DNA of 64,000 bases, taken from Augochlora pura. Lineage: Eukaryota; Arthropoda; Insecta; Hymenoptera; Halictidae. The position numbers and the translations under genes were made by a program. Shown piece after piece: positions 26,101 to 38,110 of this stretch. The stretch is from assembly GCF_028453695.1 (NCBI RefSeq), contig NC_135772.1, positions 19,835,412 to 19,899,411 of the forward strand. Direction: 5' to 3'. The notes under the pieces are model-generated. The model did no database searches and was not told the DNA's origin. It was given only the letters and a program-made list of their open reading frames with translations. Positions within the stretch are counted from its first letter, which is position 1, and the number at the start of each line of letters is the position of its first letter.

Positions 26101-29100
26101 CCACCTTAAACGCAACCGAGTCGAAACGGTCGGTTTTCAAGCGAACGTTCGAGGGCAGCATCGAATTCGCCGTATCGTTATCGGTCGATTCTTTTTTTTT
26201 CCTCGGCCGATGTTTGAAGTTCGGATCGCGCATCGAATCTTCGCGTTTTATCTTCGTCGCGCATAGAGGAACTCTGACCGACTCGATCGTGCACGCGACG
26301 CTGGTGTGACCGAGTTATAACACTAATTCCCAAGGATTCGAGTATTTCCGTGGCGTTTCTTTCGGATGGAAATTCGTAATAGTAATCGTCGTGCGGTCTC
26401 CCTCGTTTATTTACTATAAGGCGAGCTTGAACGCGTCGAATGTTTTTAGTATAACGGTAAGAATGTGTCCGCGCATGCTTAGCGTACACGCATATAGCTT
26501 AGGAATGTACCGTACCATACACTCGCCGGTTTTATCTACGGGGCTCCGACTGGCTCGAGCCACGGATTCGTGTGTGTGTTCGTTCTCTGGCTGGCTAGAT
26601 AGCTTTGACTCGTGTAGCAAACATTACCTCATCGTCAGGCATAGCCGGATCCACCACAAACCTTCTCTACTTTTGAGTCTTTTCCCACATTCGCCGCGCT
26701 CTCTCTCTCTCTCTCGCTCTTTCTCTCTCTGCCTAGAGAGAAACTAAACTAAAAAAAAATCTTCTCGTATTAAATATTTAATTTAATCTCGGCCAAATAT
26801 TTAATTCGAAGGAAAGTAAAATTCCGCCGTAACTAATTCGCGTAAAAATATTATTTTACCGATTCCTACAGTTCTTTCAACGTCGGACACGATTCCTCTC
26901 GGTCGATTTTCGTTGATCCTCTCGCGCGTACAATGCAGCTAGCGCAGACACAGAGGCTTCGCGCGGCGAACATTATCTTATTGCGGGCGCAGTCGTCATG
27001 AATCTTTTCTAGTTCTGGTACTTCTCTCACGTTCATTCCATTGACCCACATTCCCGACGACGACCCAGGAATTAGGGCGAACTTGTTTATAGAAATTCCG
27101 CGCGCGGAAATTCTCTTGTAAATTTCTCTGGCCGTTCCACGCTCCTCCAAAATTTTCCATTTCCATTGTGTCTTCGCCTCCTGTGTCGTCAATTGGTAAA
27201 ACTTTACCGCCGGACAATAATATTCGATTGTCCGCGAATATATAGCAGCATTGTCGGAGTGCCTACCACCGGTGGTAAAAAAAAAAGAAAATAAAAACTC
27301 GACGGTCCTTTGGTAAACCGTTTCCCAAATAATTGGCGCGATCGGCTACCTTGAAACAGGAGAATGGCGTCAAAAGTCGCCGGCATTTAAGCCGAACAAA
27401 AGCCAGCCATCCTCGGCTAGAGTTCCCTTTGAATCAGCGCCGCGATTCAAACTTAAGGCGACGCTCGAAAGATTGCTCCGGGGCTGGCGGGGAGTGCGAA
27501 CTCCGTGGCAACCCCCCTTCCCCCCCGCAGCCCTTGAAAAATTCGCGACAGGAAGAGAGACGGGTGTGGACGAGCGGAAGGGGTGATGCGGGGAGACGAG
27601 AGCGGCAGCGCGCCTCTCTTGACTTTGATTTATGGTCAGTTAAGAGTCGCGCGTTTCTGCCGCACGCAGTAAATCCCCATACGTGGAGCGCAACCCCCCG
27701 CGGGAAACCACCCGGTGTGGTCGTCTCGATTCAACAAGTGCCCGGGCCATGTTTCGCAAACATGGACGGCCGTGCACGGGCGAATTAGCAGCGAAGTCTT
27801 GGATCCGTGGCGAGCCTGCCGTTTCTGGCCCCGTCTTCCGCGGAGAATAACAAGCTCGCTTCTGCCAGTCTCTCTTCTCTCTCGCCTCTCTTCGATGACA
27901 ATTTAACCTCCGTTAATTAACGGATCGCGGAACTTCGGGCGAAATAAGAATTATCCGAGTCCTAAGTCAAAGGCCATCGGCAACCCCGGCTTCGATAGCG
28001 GCGTTCTCGAAAAGAACGTTTTCACGTCGGCAACTGTCTCTCCAACCCCTTGCCCGCGCATGATTTATTTCACGGCGCGATTAGAATTACGTCGGGAATC
28101 GTTGTCTGGTCCGATTCGATGTTACACGGCTAAGGGGGATGGGTCGAAGGCGCGGAGGAGGAGACGCAAGAAAAGCACAGTTTCACCGGCGTGGAAGGCA
28201 AAACCAAGCTCGCGGATACGATCCGTCATTGTTTTCCCCGCGATTCCGCGAATCCTCTCTCGGCGAGCTCCGGGACTGGTCGACCCTGTTGGAAGGAGAA
28301 CCTTCGCGAGCGAGTCGTATTCCAAGTAGGCCACCACGGCGGATGTGCACCGTCGTGTCGAGATTGAAACGTTGGCTGTTACTTCTGCTGCCGCGCGGCC
28401 TAGCTGTTGCAAAAATTTACAAATCGACCGAACACGTTTCCCGTCTTCGTTCCCCGAGCGAGCGTACAAATACCGGTGGAATTATTTTAAGAGACTCGGC
28501 CCGCCAGGCATTCGAATATTAACCGTTCGCACGACGCAGCGGCTGGGTGAATTTTCTGTTGGATTCGAGGCGCCCTTTAATTTGACTAGAAATAGCTAAT
28601 TAAAAAATAGTGGAACGACTAATAAAATAAATTCGAGCGAGCAGCGAGTTCACAATTTTACAAGTACCGAGAACTTAAAGCCAAGGGTTCACCGACGACC
28701 TCGAAACCGCCGAAGATTCGTTCTAATTAAAAGCCGTGTTCCCTCGAATCGAAAGTTCGCGGTTAAACGTCTTGTTTTGCCGCACGCGTATCGCGAGCAC
28801 GCGGTATCATCGTCGCCGATGGCATTGCTCGTTTCCTCGTAACTTTGTTCCCCTTCCTCCTTCTCCCCGTCCCCCGTCGGTCGTGCTCGTGTTCTTCTTG
28901 CGAACAGGCACATATCCGCTCTTTGACTTCGCGCTGCCAGTGGAAAAACCTAACGCATCGATTGAAAACGTTAACACAACGTTACACGGTCGAAGCCGGC
29001 CGCGCATCCCCTGCTGCAACAACGCCGCTCTTCGCCGCTCCGGGGCCGTTTCTATTTTCGCATCTTTCTTTTTTTCTTTCGGCGAAATCAAACGTCACAC

Positions 29101-29609
29101 GCAGACCACGTGGACGCGACCAGCCGACGAACATGTCGGCGGTGACATCTCGCGGTAATTCGCGCAACCGGCTTTCGCAGTTAGCGGTTCTCAAACGGAA
29201 CCGGAATTTTTCCTTTCCGTAGTCTTTCTCAGTCTCTCTGTGCCTCTCTTTGTTATTCGTCGCGCGCTGCCGTTTATTTCGGATTATCAACGTCGAAGGA
29301 TAGTTTAAAGCTATAATGTATCAATTTGTACGGAATTAACATTCCCTTTGACGAGCGTTCGATTTTTTGTAGGTTATTTTACGAAACGCCAGGATGAGGA
29401 ACCGTTTACCGGTTAGGGAGATTTCCTTGTGGCGGAAACGTCGTCGTGAGAGAAGGGTTTCGGAGACCCGAAGAATTTCTAGCATATTTCCCCTACTACG
29501 TCGAGCGTTTTCCTGCGAGCGTGCGGAACGAGGGGGCGGAAGAAAAAAAAAGAGGAGACGCTAGGAAAATGAAGAAGAGCATTTCACAAGGGTCCCGCAT
29601 GCTTGCTGA

Positions 29610-29840
29610 TTGAACCAATGAGTAACAACACTCCCCTGCCCCCACCTATCCGCCGTTCGCGTTCCCTCCCGTTCTCCTGCGTGCCCACTCGATCATCCAT
29701 TCCAACCAACGATGACTTCTTTCAGGCCGGGGTAGGGAGACGCCTGACGTCATTCTCGAACGTCTGTCAGCGAGCCGACCCTCTGAGTCACGTCGTTTTG
29801 CCTACTCTGCTCGCGGCGGAGTATCGAGGCTCTGTAAGGT
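29610..29840 (+). promoter_or_regulatory. tara: Candidate proximal promoter and first exon of tara
   Basis: A CCAAT-box-like ACCAATGAG lies near 29615 and a perfect CRE palindrome TGACGTCA at 29745-29752. A usable splice donor, CTCT then GTAAGG, occurs at about 29835. A good acceptor (TTTTTATCGCGTGCAG) ends at 30142, 52 bases before the tara start codon. Together these fit a short 5' untranslated exon spliced by a roughly 300-base intron to the coding exon. No TATA box is evident. Drosophila tara has alternative 5' exons, so other start sites further upstream are likely. Confidence 0.3.
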
Positions 29841-30194
29841 CTTGCACGGTCATGTCGCCGAGTCGTCCTCTAGAAAATCTTCCTAGCTTATCGCTCGCGA
29901 TATTCTTCGCTCGCATGAATCACAGAGATACGCTTCTGCTCGTCGCGAAATGCGTTTTCACGGTGGCGCTGTCACGATTCAATTTCGTATCTTGACATTT
30001 CCAACAAGGTATACGCGCGTTCCCCTAGGATTTGTTTAGGATTTAATTGGTCCCGAATTGGTCGCCGGTAAGAATTCGGCTATATTCCCCTGCGCCAATG
30101 CTTTTACCGACTCTTTTGTTTGTACATTTTTATCGCGTGCAGACGGCCGACAGTAATTCTAACGTTGCAATTTGTATGGTTTTAGAGTTGTGCA

Positions 30195-30431
30195 ATGATG
30201 GGTCTGCAGGCCACGGCAGGAAAACGTAAACTGGAGGGAGGTGTGGGCTGCATGGAGTTCGACATGGACATGGGCGAGAGCCCATCGAAGTTGGGCCGAG
30301 TGGAGGGTAGCTGGTGGGCGATGGAGGACACTTACACGCAGCCGCTGGGCCAGAACCAGGCGTCTTACTACGAGATGGAAGTGAGCCCGCCTTGCCTGCA
30401 GATAAATCCATGTCAGCCGACATCGGCGAGT

Positions 30432-30463
<32 letters not shown>

Positions 30464-31433
30464 TCAGGCGTCGCAGCAACAGCAGCAACAGCAGCAGCAA
30501 CAGCAGCAGCATTCTACGACGCCGACCTCGGCGCCGCCGGCGTCGACGGTGGCGCATCTGCATCATCATCCCCAGCACTACTACCATCACCAGCGTGGAG
30601 CCAACAGTCCAGTTGGCAGCAACGGTTACAGCCAACTGTCGAGGCCGCAGCCACAGTGGGGCGCGCCTCACCATTACGAGCCGCCGACGATACGGCGAGA
30701 GGAGAACGGAAAGAGTTATCTGGAGCTTGGCTCGAGTTACCGGGCGAACGAGAGGTGCTGCGAGGGCTCGAGGTCGAGCTGGTGCCGGCGCGGCAGAGCC
30801 TGCTACAGGCAGAGGCGGTTGGCCGTGCTGAACATCTCGATGTGCAAGTTGGCGAGGTACCGCCAGTTCCCGGACCCGAGCCTGCACCGGTCCGTTCTGA
30901 TCTGCAACACGCTCAGGCATCTCGAACGGGAGATGGAGAGGGACAGAAGTCCGCCACCCATGGAGCCGGTGATACCAGCGCCGATCGCTCAACTGCAACC
31001 TCCCGAGCAGGGCAGGCTGACGCCGTTCCCGATGCCGCCGACCTCCTCGAACGAGACCGACGTCGACTCCGGCATCGGCGACAGCGACGACAGTCGCTCG
31101 ATCAACTGGGGCAGCGTGCTGTCGCTATCGAGTCAGTCACCGCTGGACCCCCTGAACAACAACGAGCTGCTCGACGTCGACATCGGTCCGGACCTAGACT
31201 TAGACTTCATGCCCGGATGGAAGCTGACGCCCCTTTCCGCCGACGACATCCTTAGGAGTACGACGGCGCAGGAGCAGCAACACCAGCAGCATCAACAGCA
31301 ACACCACCAGCAACAGCAACATCTAGCCACGCCGGCCAGCGGTAGCTGCGGCAGCAGCAACATGGGCAGCGCCTGCGCGACCGCGGGAAACAGCAGTAGT
31401 ACGCACGAGTCGTTGATGTGCGTTGGATCATAG
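30195..31433 (+). CDS. tara: Taranis, SERTA-domain transcriptional co-regulator
   Basis: A 412-residue nuclear protein coded in one exon. An in-frame stop at 30183 fixes the start at one of two adjacent ATGs (30195 or 30198). Parts in order: GKRKLEGG at residues 9-16, matching the N-terminal basic cyclin-A-binding/NLS motif of SERTAD proteins; Gln tracts of 10 and 12 at about 80-105, from pure CAG/CAA runs; a His-rich stretch near 120-133; a Cys/Arg-rich segment at about 188-204; and the SERTA motif at about 204-250, with VLNISMCKLARYRQ and PSLHRSVLICNTLRHLE as its core. Then come DSGIGDSDDS and an acidic, Leu/Asp-rich activation-type region to about 356, and a second Gln/His-rich tail. In Drosophila, Tara is a trithorax-group protein that links chromatin, E2F/cyclin activity and sleep; vertebrate relatives are TRIP-Br/SERTAD1-4. 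Assignment is firm from the SERTA motif; function here is by family. Confidence 0.92.
30429..30509 (+). repeat. CAG/CAA polyglutamine repeats in tara
   Basis: Two (CAG/CAA) tracts coding for 10 and 12 Gln, separated by His-Gln-Ala-Ser. CAA interruptions should stabilise length. A second, more degenerate tract lies at about 31268-31320. Confidence 0.9.
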
Positions 31434-32369
31434 CCCCCGATTTTGACATCGTTGAGTCACCTCATCGACTTCTATCCGCTGATGCCACAGAGCAAATAAT
31501 GCGCGGCTAACACCTAGAACCGCGGGCCGAGCGCAGACGACGGCGTTGCCGCCGCCATTGCCGCCGCCCTCTCTCGAAACTGCGACGCCTGGTCGGCGAC
31601 TCTACAGGAGGTCCTCTTTTTCTTATTTATTACCGTTCGTGTCAATTACGCACCGATTGGTTCTCTCGATTACGTTCCACTACCACCGCAACCGGCAACA
31701 CCATGCTCGTGCCCCCCCTTGCCGGGGAAATGGGGCTGCGCGTCGTGACACGCTGCCCTCGCAGGTGCAGACGTAGGCGGATCTCAATGGCGCATACCTT
31801 TAGGGCATGCGAAACCGAGAGAGAGGTGATTACCATTTATCAATCGACGAGCACCCGAGTTCGCTTTTAGAACACCAATGTCTCACCCACGTGCGCTCCT
31901 CGCCGCCAAACAGCTCTGTACTTTTTTTTCTATCCTTGTCGCGGTTCTATGCTTTTGTTCGAAACAATTGGCGAGTTCGTTTCAACTACGAACAAACTTG
32001 CCAGGTTGGTAACAAAAGTCGTGAACAACCGCGAGCGAGCGAGTCTTTTTCTCGGAGAGCGTACGTGGGTTCGGACTTAACAAGATTCAACGTCAACGAT
32101 CTATCCGAACAAATTTGATTTCGCATCGTTTCTTGCCGATCGTTAATAGATGTTGAAAGTCACGATCCTTTTGATGATGAATCTTATTATTGCGAAAACG
32201 GGTCCTCGACCGGCTTCTACCAACCACCTCCAATTACTATACTATATCGAAACGATCTGTTTTTGCAGTTGCACCTGCGAGTACGGCGGCACACGTATGA
32301 GTTTCCTGGTCGCTCGAAATGTCGCCACCGGCACGTCAGACAGAAATGAGAGATAGAGAGAATGGGAAT

Positions 32370-32460
32370 GAGAGAGAGAGAGAGTGAGTGTGTGTGAGAC
32401 GAGAGAAAGTATGAGACAGATACAGAGAGAGAGAGAGAGAGGGAGGGAGAGTGAGATAGA
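32370..32460. repeat. (GA)n with (GT)n interruption
   Basis: GA runs separated by a short GTGTGTGAG stretch and further GAGA words. Confidence 0.85.
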
Positions 32461-32946
32461 ACGAAAAGTCTCAGAGCTTTCAACGTCCACGCCCCCGGGC
32501 CGGCGATGCGGTTGACGAGCGCAAGATAGAGCCTTCTCCTCGAAAATGTTTAAACGGGCAACGCTGACGCGACGAGACCGACCGAAAAACGATCTATGGA
32601 AAAGAAAACCATCGTCCCTCTCCGCCTCGTTCGTAATTCGCGAGTGTGTTGGCAAATGTGATTCGGGTATCGCTCGCCTAGCCGGCCGGCGTTGAGAACT
32701 CTTCAGCGACGTCCTCGGCTCGTCGCTCGTGACGGCCAATCGAAGTAGGGAGGAGTATCCATCGATCGATGTTTTTCCTTCGGATTAGAGAGACATTAAA
32801 AGGAAAAAATGAAACCAGCCGACGATTAATCAATGCCATACACTGTATTACACTAACGGTACACACTTACACGTTATAAGACATAACCGCCGTGGCCTAT
32901 ACTACACATCTCATACTTGCATATAGAGGAAGAACATTTTACACGT

Positions 32947-33044
32947 ACCCACACACACACACACACACACTACGAGCAACACACGAAACATCCTATCGAC
33001 GGAAACAGAAAGAGAGAGAGAGACACACACACACACAAACACAT
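32947..33044. repeat. (CA)n microsatellites
   Basis: Two CA runs at about 32947-32971 and 33023-33040, separated by a (GA)n run. Confidence 0.85.
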
Positions 33045-33787
33045 CGCGCGAGTACGCGCGCTCATGCACACGTATTGTACACACGCGCGTTCGTACATAG
33101 AAAAGAAAGAATCGATATGGTGCTAGGACGATTACACCCTGGTGCTTACTTCTGTATACACACAGCCAATGTGCGTACATTCGCACGGATCGCCCGCAGT
33201 CTTCGTCGAGGAGTCTAAATACGTCCTGACGTCGTGGACAGGACACGGTGTGATCGAACGCGGCTCCATCCAGGCGCGCCGTCTCGAGAAGAGTAGGGCC
33301 AGGGCCCCGTGCCGCCGAGTACTCTTGCCGGAGGAAAGGCCGCGAGGGATACCTCGTTGGATGGAGGTGCGCTCGAAGGTCGAGACACACACGCGCATCC
33401 GGTGTTCTGGCGCACGACGCTTAAACAAATGTACCTGCATTTTAGAAATCGGGATTAACGATAAACCGGTCCCTTCGGACCGTCGCGCGAAGGCCACTGT
33501 GCGCCACTGATCTCCCGTAAATGTACTATATTACGTATAAAATAGTGTGGCCGACGGACATAGTGCGAAGGTGACCAAATTTACCTGGGGTGGAACTTGG
33601 TGAGATTTAATTAAAACTCTCGACAAGACGCGCTTCGCGAAGAGGAAACCGCGGCGATCCGCGCGCGCGCGAGATCTCGTCCTCAACGTCCACTAAACCG
33701 CAGAATACCCAATTCAGAGAGCAGCTATACTTAAATCGAGGTTAAGCGAACTTTAAATACGAGTCTATCCATACACGCATACGTATA

Positions 33788-33832
33788 CAGAGAGAGAGAG
33801 GGAGAGAGAGAGAGAGTGAGAGAGAGAGAAAC
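33788..33832. repeat. (GA)n microsatellite
   Basis: GA units with GGGA and GTGA interruptions. A similar run lies at about 34695-34728 and CA-rich sequence at 34140-34200. Confidence 0.85.
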
Positions 33833-35630
33833 ACAAGCATCTACACGAACACCCATATACACACACATACACGTGAATACACGATTTAACGAACGATGTA
33901 AGTTAATAAACTTTATAAATCGACTGATTAATTGCGCGAGAGAACAAAAAGAAATGACCGATAGATAATAACGTTTTGCGAGGGCGATTTGAACTGTAAT
34001 TAATTCAGCGTTAAGCCGACAAGGCGCGCACGAAACAGAGAGACAGGAACACGCGTACATTCGCATACAGGGAAGCATACGTACACACATACACAGAGGA
34101 TCTAAACAACGACACGACTGTACATGGAGACACGCTAAATAGTTCGATGTATATAGATACACACAGACAGACACAGACACACACATACAAACGCGCATAC
34201 ACAAACAGTACGTGCTAAGTCGAAATAATTGTCAACCGCGAATCCGCGAGCTCTGGCAGATTTTTCCATCTTCTAATTTTGGTTTTCCTTTTTTTGAATT
34301 CGAACCGCGAGGAATCGACTCTTCTCCGGGCTCTCGATCTTTTACGAATCCGATATTCCCGTAAACATAATACGAGAGGAATCATTTCGAACAGCGCCAA
34401 ACGCGTCTCGGACACGATATGGTCACACACGTACATTTCATTGAAACGACGACACCCACGAGTTCCAAATATCCGGCGAGCAGAATATTCTTCTGGTGTT
34501 TTGCTGCTCGAGTGCCCCGACTAGAATTCAAGTTCTGCTACCGATCCACCCGGTATATAGAACCCAGAAAATGTCCTGCTCGCGTCGGATACGACTAGCT
34601 CCGCGGTGTGCGGTGTACCTACGATTCGAGCTACAATTTCGGTGTGACAACAGAAACCACGCATACACAACAAACCCCACATGTACACGAAGTAAGAAAG
34701 AGAGGGAGAGAGAGAGAGAGAAAGAGAGATATTCGCGGTTGACAACAGTGTCTCCGGAGTTGTTTTCTTGCATGGTAGGCCGGCGAGGAGAGAGAGCGAA
34801 CGCGGTCGGAGGGAAGGGAGCAGCTGGCACACGCGAGCCTCACCAACGTACGCTAGATTGTTAACAAATTTCGTCCATCGCGTTGTTGCGTCTCGCGCGT
34901 GTCGCTTTTCCCCGCTCATCGATTCGCGAACGGCTCCGCCTGTGGATCGGCTCTCTCGGCTTGGTAGTCCGTAACGCGTGTTCGTCCTTTTACAGCGAGC
35001 GTGAAGTCGATAGGGAAAATTGTTTTGGCCGCTGCAAGGGACGAACGTGTGTCCGCGACAGACAACGGAAGAAAAACAAATACTCATCGCCGTTAGATTG
35101 GTAGTTCGGGGCCCGATAAGTTGATCTGTCGTGCGGAGTGCCAAGCGCGGGTGTGCAGACGTGCTCTCCTCCTCCTCCTCGATGGGAAGAAGAAGATGAA
35201 GAAGCGTGGAGGGCGCTGCGCTCGTCGGACAGGAAATAATTTCGTACTTTTACACGGATGTACCTTAGCCGCGTTGAAACGCGTTCTCGAGTACAACACG
35301 GTACCGGTCGTGTACCGATATGAAAGGAGGGAACGTCTCAGCGGACGGGGGCGAAGAGAGAGTCGTCGCGTACGCCGGGCATAGTCCAGCGGTGTGTTCC
35401 GCACAGACGTGTTTCAGGAGTCGCGCGACCGTGCAAGAGAACGACGAGAACGAACCCGCGGCAGACACGTGCGTTTCGGCGCCGACGCGCGCGCGCGTTT
35501 TTCTTCTGTTCTGACGACAAATGGTGTGTGTAAACGAACAGTTTTTTCGGGGACTACGATTATAACACGTGAAACGGAATCATTGTACATAGTATAAATA
35601 GCGCACGCGCAGAAGTACGTTTAAGCGAAG

Positions 35631-35636
35631 AATAAA
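35631..35636 (+). terminator. Candidate poly(A) signal, tara (proximal)
   Basis: AATAAA following a TGTACATAGTATAAATAG context typical of 3' UTR ends. Confidence 0.35.
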
Positions 35637-35659
35637 AGATGATATAATAGGTATAATGT

Positions 35660-35790
35660 GAAGAAAATATACATATAAGATATTATATATTATATATTAT
35701 ATATACATATATATATATACATATATAAACATTATATATATATATATGTATATATAAACAAGAAGTATATATATAAGATTATTATATATA
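35660..35790. repeat. AT-rich palindromic repeat block
   Basis: About 130 bases of ATATATT/ATATATACAT sequence, strongly self-complementary, immediately downstream of a candidate poly(A) signal at 35631. It may fold into a long hairpin in RNA. Confidence 0.8.
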
Positions 35791-38086
35791 TTTACCGTGA
35801 TAAGTGATACAAAGCGGTAACGGGGACTCGCGCAATCTCGTTGTCGTTCGGATGGCGGCGCTAGCAATTTTGCGGGCGGCCCACGAGGCCCTTTTCTCCA
35901 CTCAAATTCAGTTCGAACAGACGGTGCGACCGGATCGACGATTACCGTCGCCCGGCCCCCGAGTTACGCGAGGCGGACCAACTGATCGTTCCGTTGTTGT
36001 CATCCACGTTCATCGATAGCGCAGCTCTTCCAGAACGTTTCTTACGTGCTCGTCGAGTTTAGATAATACGGTCAGACCGGCCCCAAGTTTGCGAGAAATT
36101 CCTAGCTTAATCGACAAATTTCCCGCTCTCCATGTTGGAGCGATCAGTTGTCCACCGTAACGGAGGGCCGCGGCACGCGATCTCGTCGCAAGGGGGGGTG
36201 TTGCGTTCTTAACTCCTTTACGGGACACGAGTTCGACGACAGCCTCTCGTACATTGGGACACGCGTTGATATTTTATTTGTCATTCTGTTACGCTTTGGT
36301 TCTTCAATCCTTCGACCGTATCGGAATACAGTAAATTCCACCCCATATCAGTCTTTCATCTTCTGAACGAAACTAGACATTTAGAAAAGAGCTTGCTAAT
36401 ATTCGGTTTACGATGTCAAGAAAAATAGTTGTGCGAAAGAAAGTGGGAGACAACGTGCCACCAAATTATGTTTTACGTTCCGCGTAGTCGAAGGGTTGAA
36501 GGAGCAGAGGATTCCCGAGGCGTGTCGACTCTGTTGTCCTGTGAAGGGTTAAACGAATTGGGCTGGCGCGAAGACGTACGATTAAGTTCCTATTACACGA
36601 TATCTGAACGAGAATTAGTTAGCAATTAAACCCGGATTAAACCGATGTGTAGCGACACAGTTCGAGTGGGCCGCCTCGCGAACGAACCAGCGTCCTCGAG
36701 CCTTTTCTTTTTTTTTTTCCTTTTTTCTCTTTTTTTTTTGTACGGTTAATACTATTATTATCGCTACGATTATATCATTAATGTTATTATTATTACGTTT
36801 GACGTCGAACGACCGCGAACAGCGGACACCCGGTCCCCCTCTCTCTCTTTCTTCTCGTGTCGTTTTAGGAGAAAGGGGCCGCGGTGTCCGCCGGCCACGG
36901 TTCCGAACACATCGGTCCGAAACAACCGAGGACGGCGCGGAACAATGCAGGTTTCACTGGAACGGTTTACCGAGACGAACGAGTCCCATTCGTGACCGCC
37001 TTACCTAGGACAGGTGAAAAACACACGACACTGTACATTGTAAATAGTAGCGCGGAGAAGACGGTTACAGAAAGACAGAGTTAATTAATTAAAAGGAAAA
37101 AAAAGGTGACGCGAGTAAAACGATGACGATGAGAGATGATGATGTTGCATCGAAAATCGCGCCGGGCGCGTGAAGCGAATGCACGTTCCCGAGGGACCAC
37201 GTCGATCTTCAGGCGAGACCACCCCAACCCCCCCAAGACACGTCGTACGATACTTACATCCATCGTGGATCTTCTTCCAATCAACTCACCCCCGTGGCGT
37301 TGTTTTCTCTTCGTCGCGAACGTTCGTCTTTACACGTTCGCGTAATTCTCGGCTCGTCGGAAAAAATTGAAAAATCATGCGCATTCACAGACCGTAATCG
37401 CCTAAAAATCGACGCGCGTCCCGATTGGGGTACGTTCGCCATACGAGCCGCGTGTGCGGCCATTTTAATAGAGCTAGGAAAATTTTAAGATGCACGGTTG
37501 TATCTTCGTACGTGTGCCGATCACTCGACTGTGTAACTCCGTGTCCGTGTCACGAGATCGCGTCTAAAGAACAAAAAAAAATGTGTAGTAAAATGAGAGA
37601 GTGTATGGGGGGAGGGGGGTATCAGCGGGGTACAAAAAAACGAATAACTAGGGAAATATGCGAGCTCGCGACTTTGTCACTGGGCGCGCGACCGATCGCC
37701 GAGATTTGTTAACGATTGCAAACAAAGAGGAAAAGAAAAAAAGAAACAAAAAAAGAAATATACGAAAAGAGGCAAGAATCGCAATTACTCTAGTCCTAAG
37801 TGGTCTATGGAACACGCACGGCACACGCGAAACGCACAGTTCCCCGAGTGGTTGGACATGTCCGTATTTTTCTTTTTCATTCGTTTTAATTTTTCGTTTC
37901 AAAGTTGTGAAGTTGTATCGCATACCGTTTTACCAAAAAAATACCCAGCAGCAGAGATCAGCATAAACAGGAAAAAAACAAAAATGGGAATATAACAAAT
38001 GCAGCGCAAAAAACGATTAACCTGATGAAAAGTAAAAGAATAACGCACGATATGGACAACAACCAACAACAAAAACTATCAAAAAC

Positions 38087-38092
38087 AATAAA
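38087..38092 (+). terminator. Candidate poly(A) signal, tara (distal)
   Basis: AATAAA in an A-rich stretch, followed within 30 bases by TAATAATGGTGTTGTGATATTTTC, a GT/T-rich downstream element. It sits at the composition change of the window. Confidence 0.45.
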
Positions 38093-38110
38093 GAGTATTA
38101 TTCTATATAT

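Larger units (their letters stand above)
21451..29600. other. Non-coding GC-rich DNA with short repeats
   Basis: No gene supported. The longest open frame, on the minus strand at 20872-22071, is low-complexity and lacks domains. Notable elements are the GAGTC repeat at 21464-21498, the CCGT repeat at about 21830-21860, (CG)n runs at 23150-23168 and 24356-24373, a (CT)n run at 23347-23370 and a perfect CRE palindrome TGACGTCA at 25692-25699. A relatively AT-rich pocket lies at about 24960-25320. Confidence 0.5.
31434..38110 (+). other. tara: Probable long 3' untranslated region of tara
   Basis: No domain-bearing open frame is present on either strand. The stretch has UTR-like character: TGTACAT/TGTAAATA words, repeated (GA)n and (CA)n runs, and poly(A) signals at 35631 and 38087. 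The latter coincides with the shift from GC-rich to AT-rich sequence. Extent as a single transcript is inference. A separate non-coding transcript or an intronless gap is also possible. Confidence 0.45.

Noticed and set aside
30314..31255. 313-residue open frame overlapping tara in another frame, and a 279-residue minus-strand frame at 30159-30998
   Set aside because: Both shadow the tara exon; they consist of Ala, Leu or Arg runs made by the CAG repeats and lack the SERTA or any other domain.
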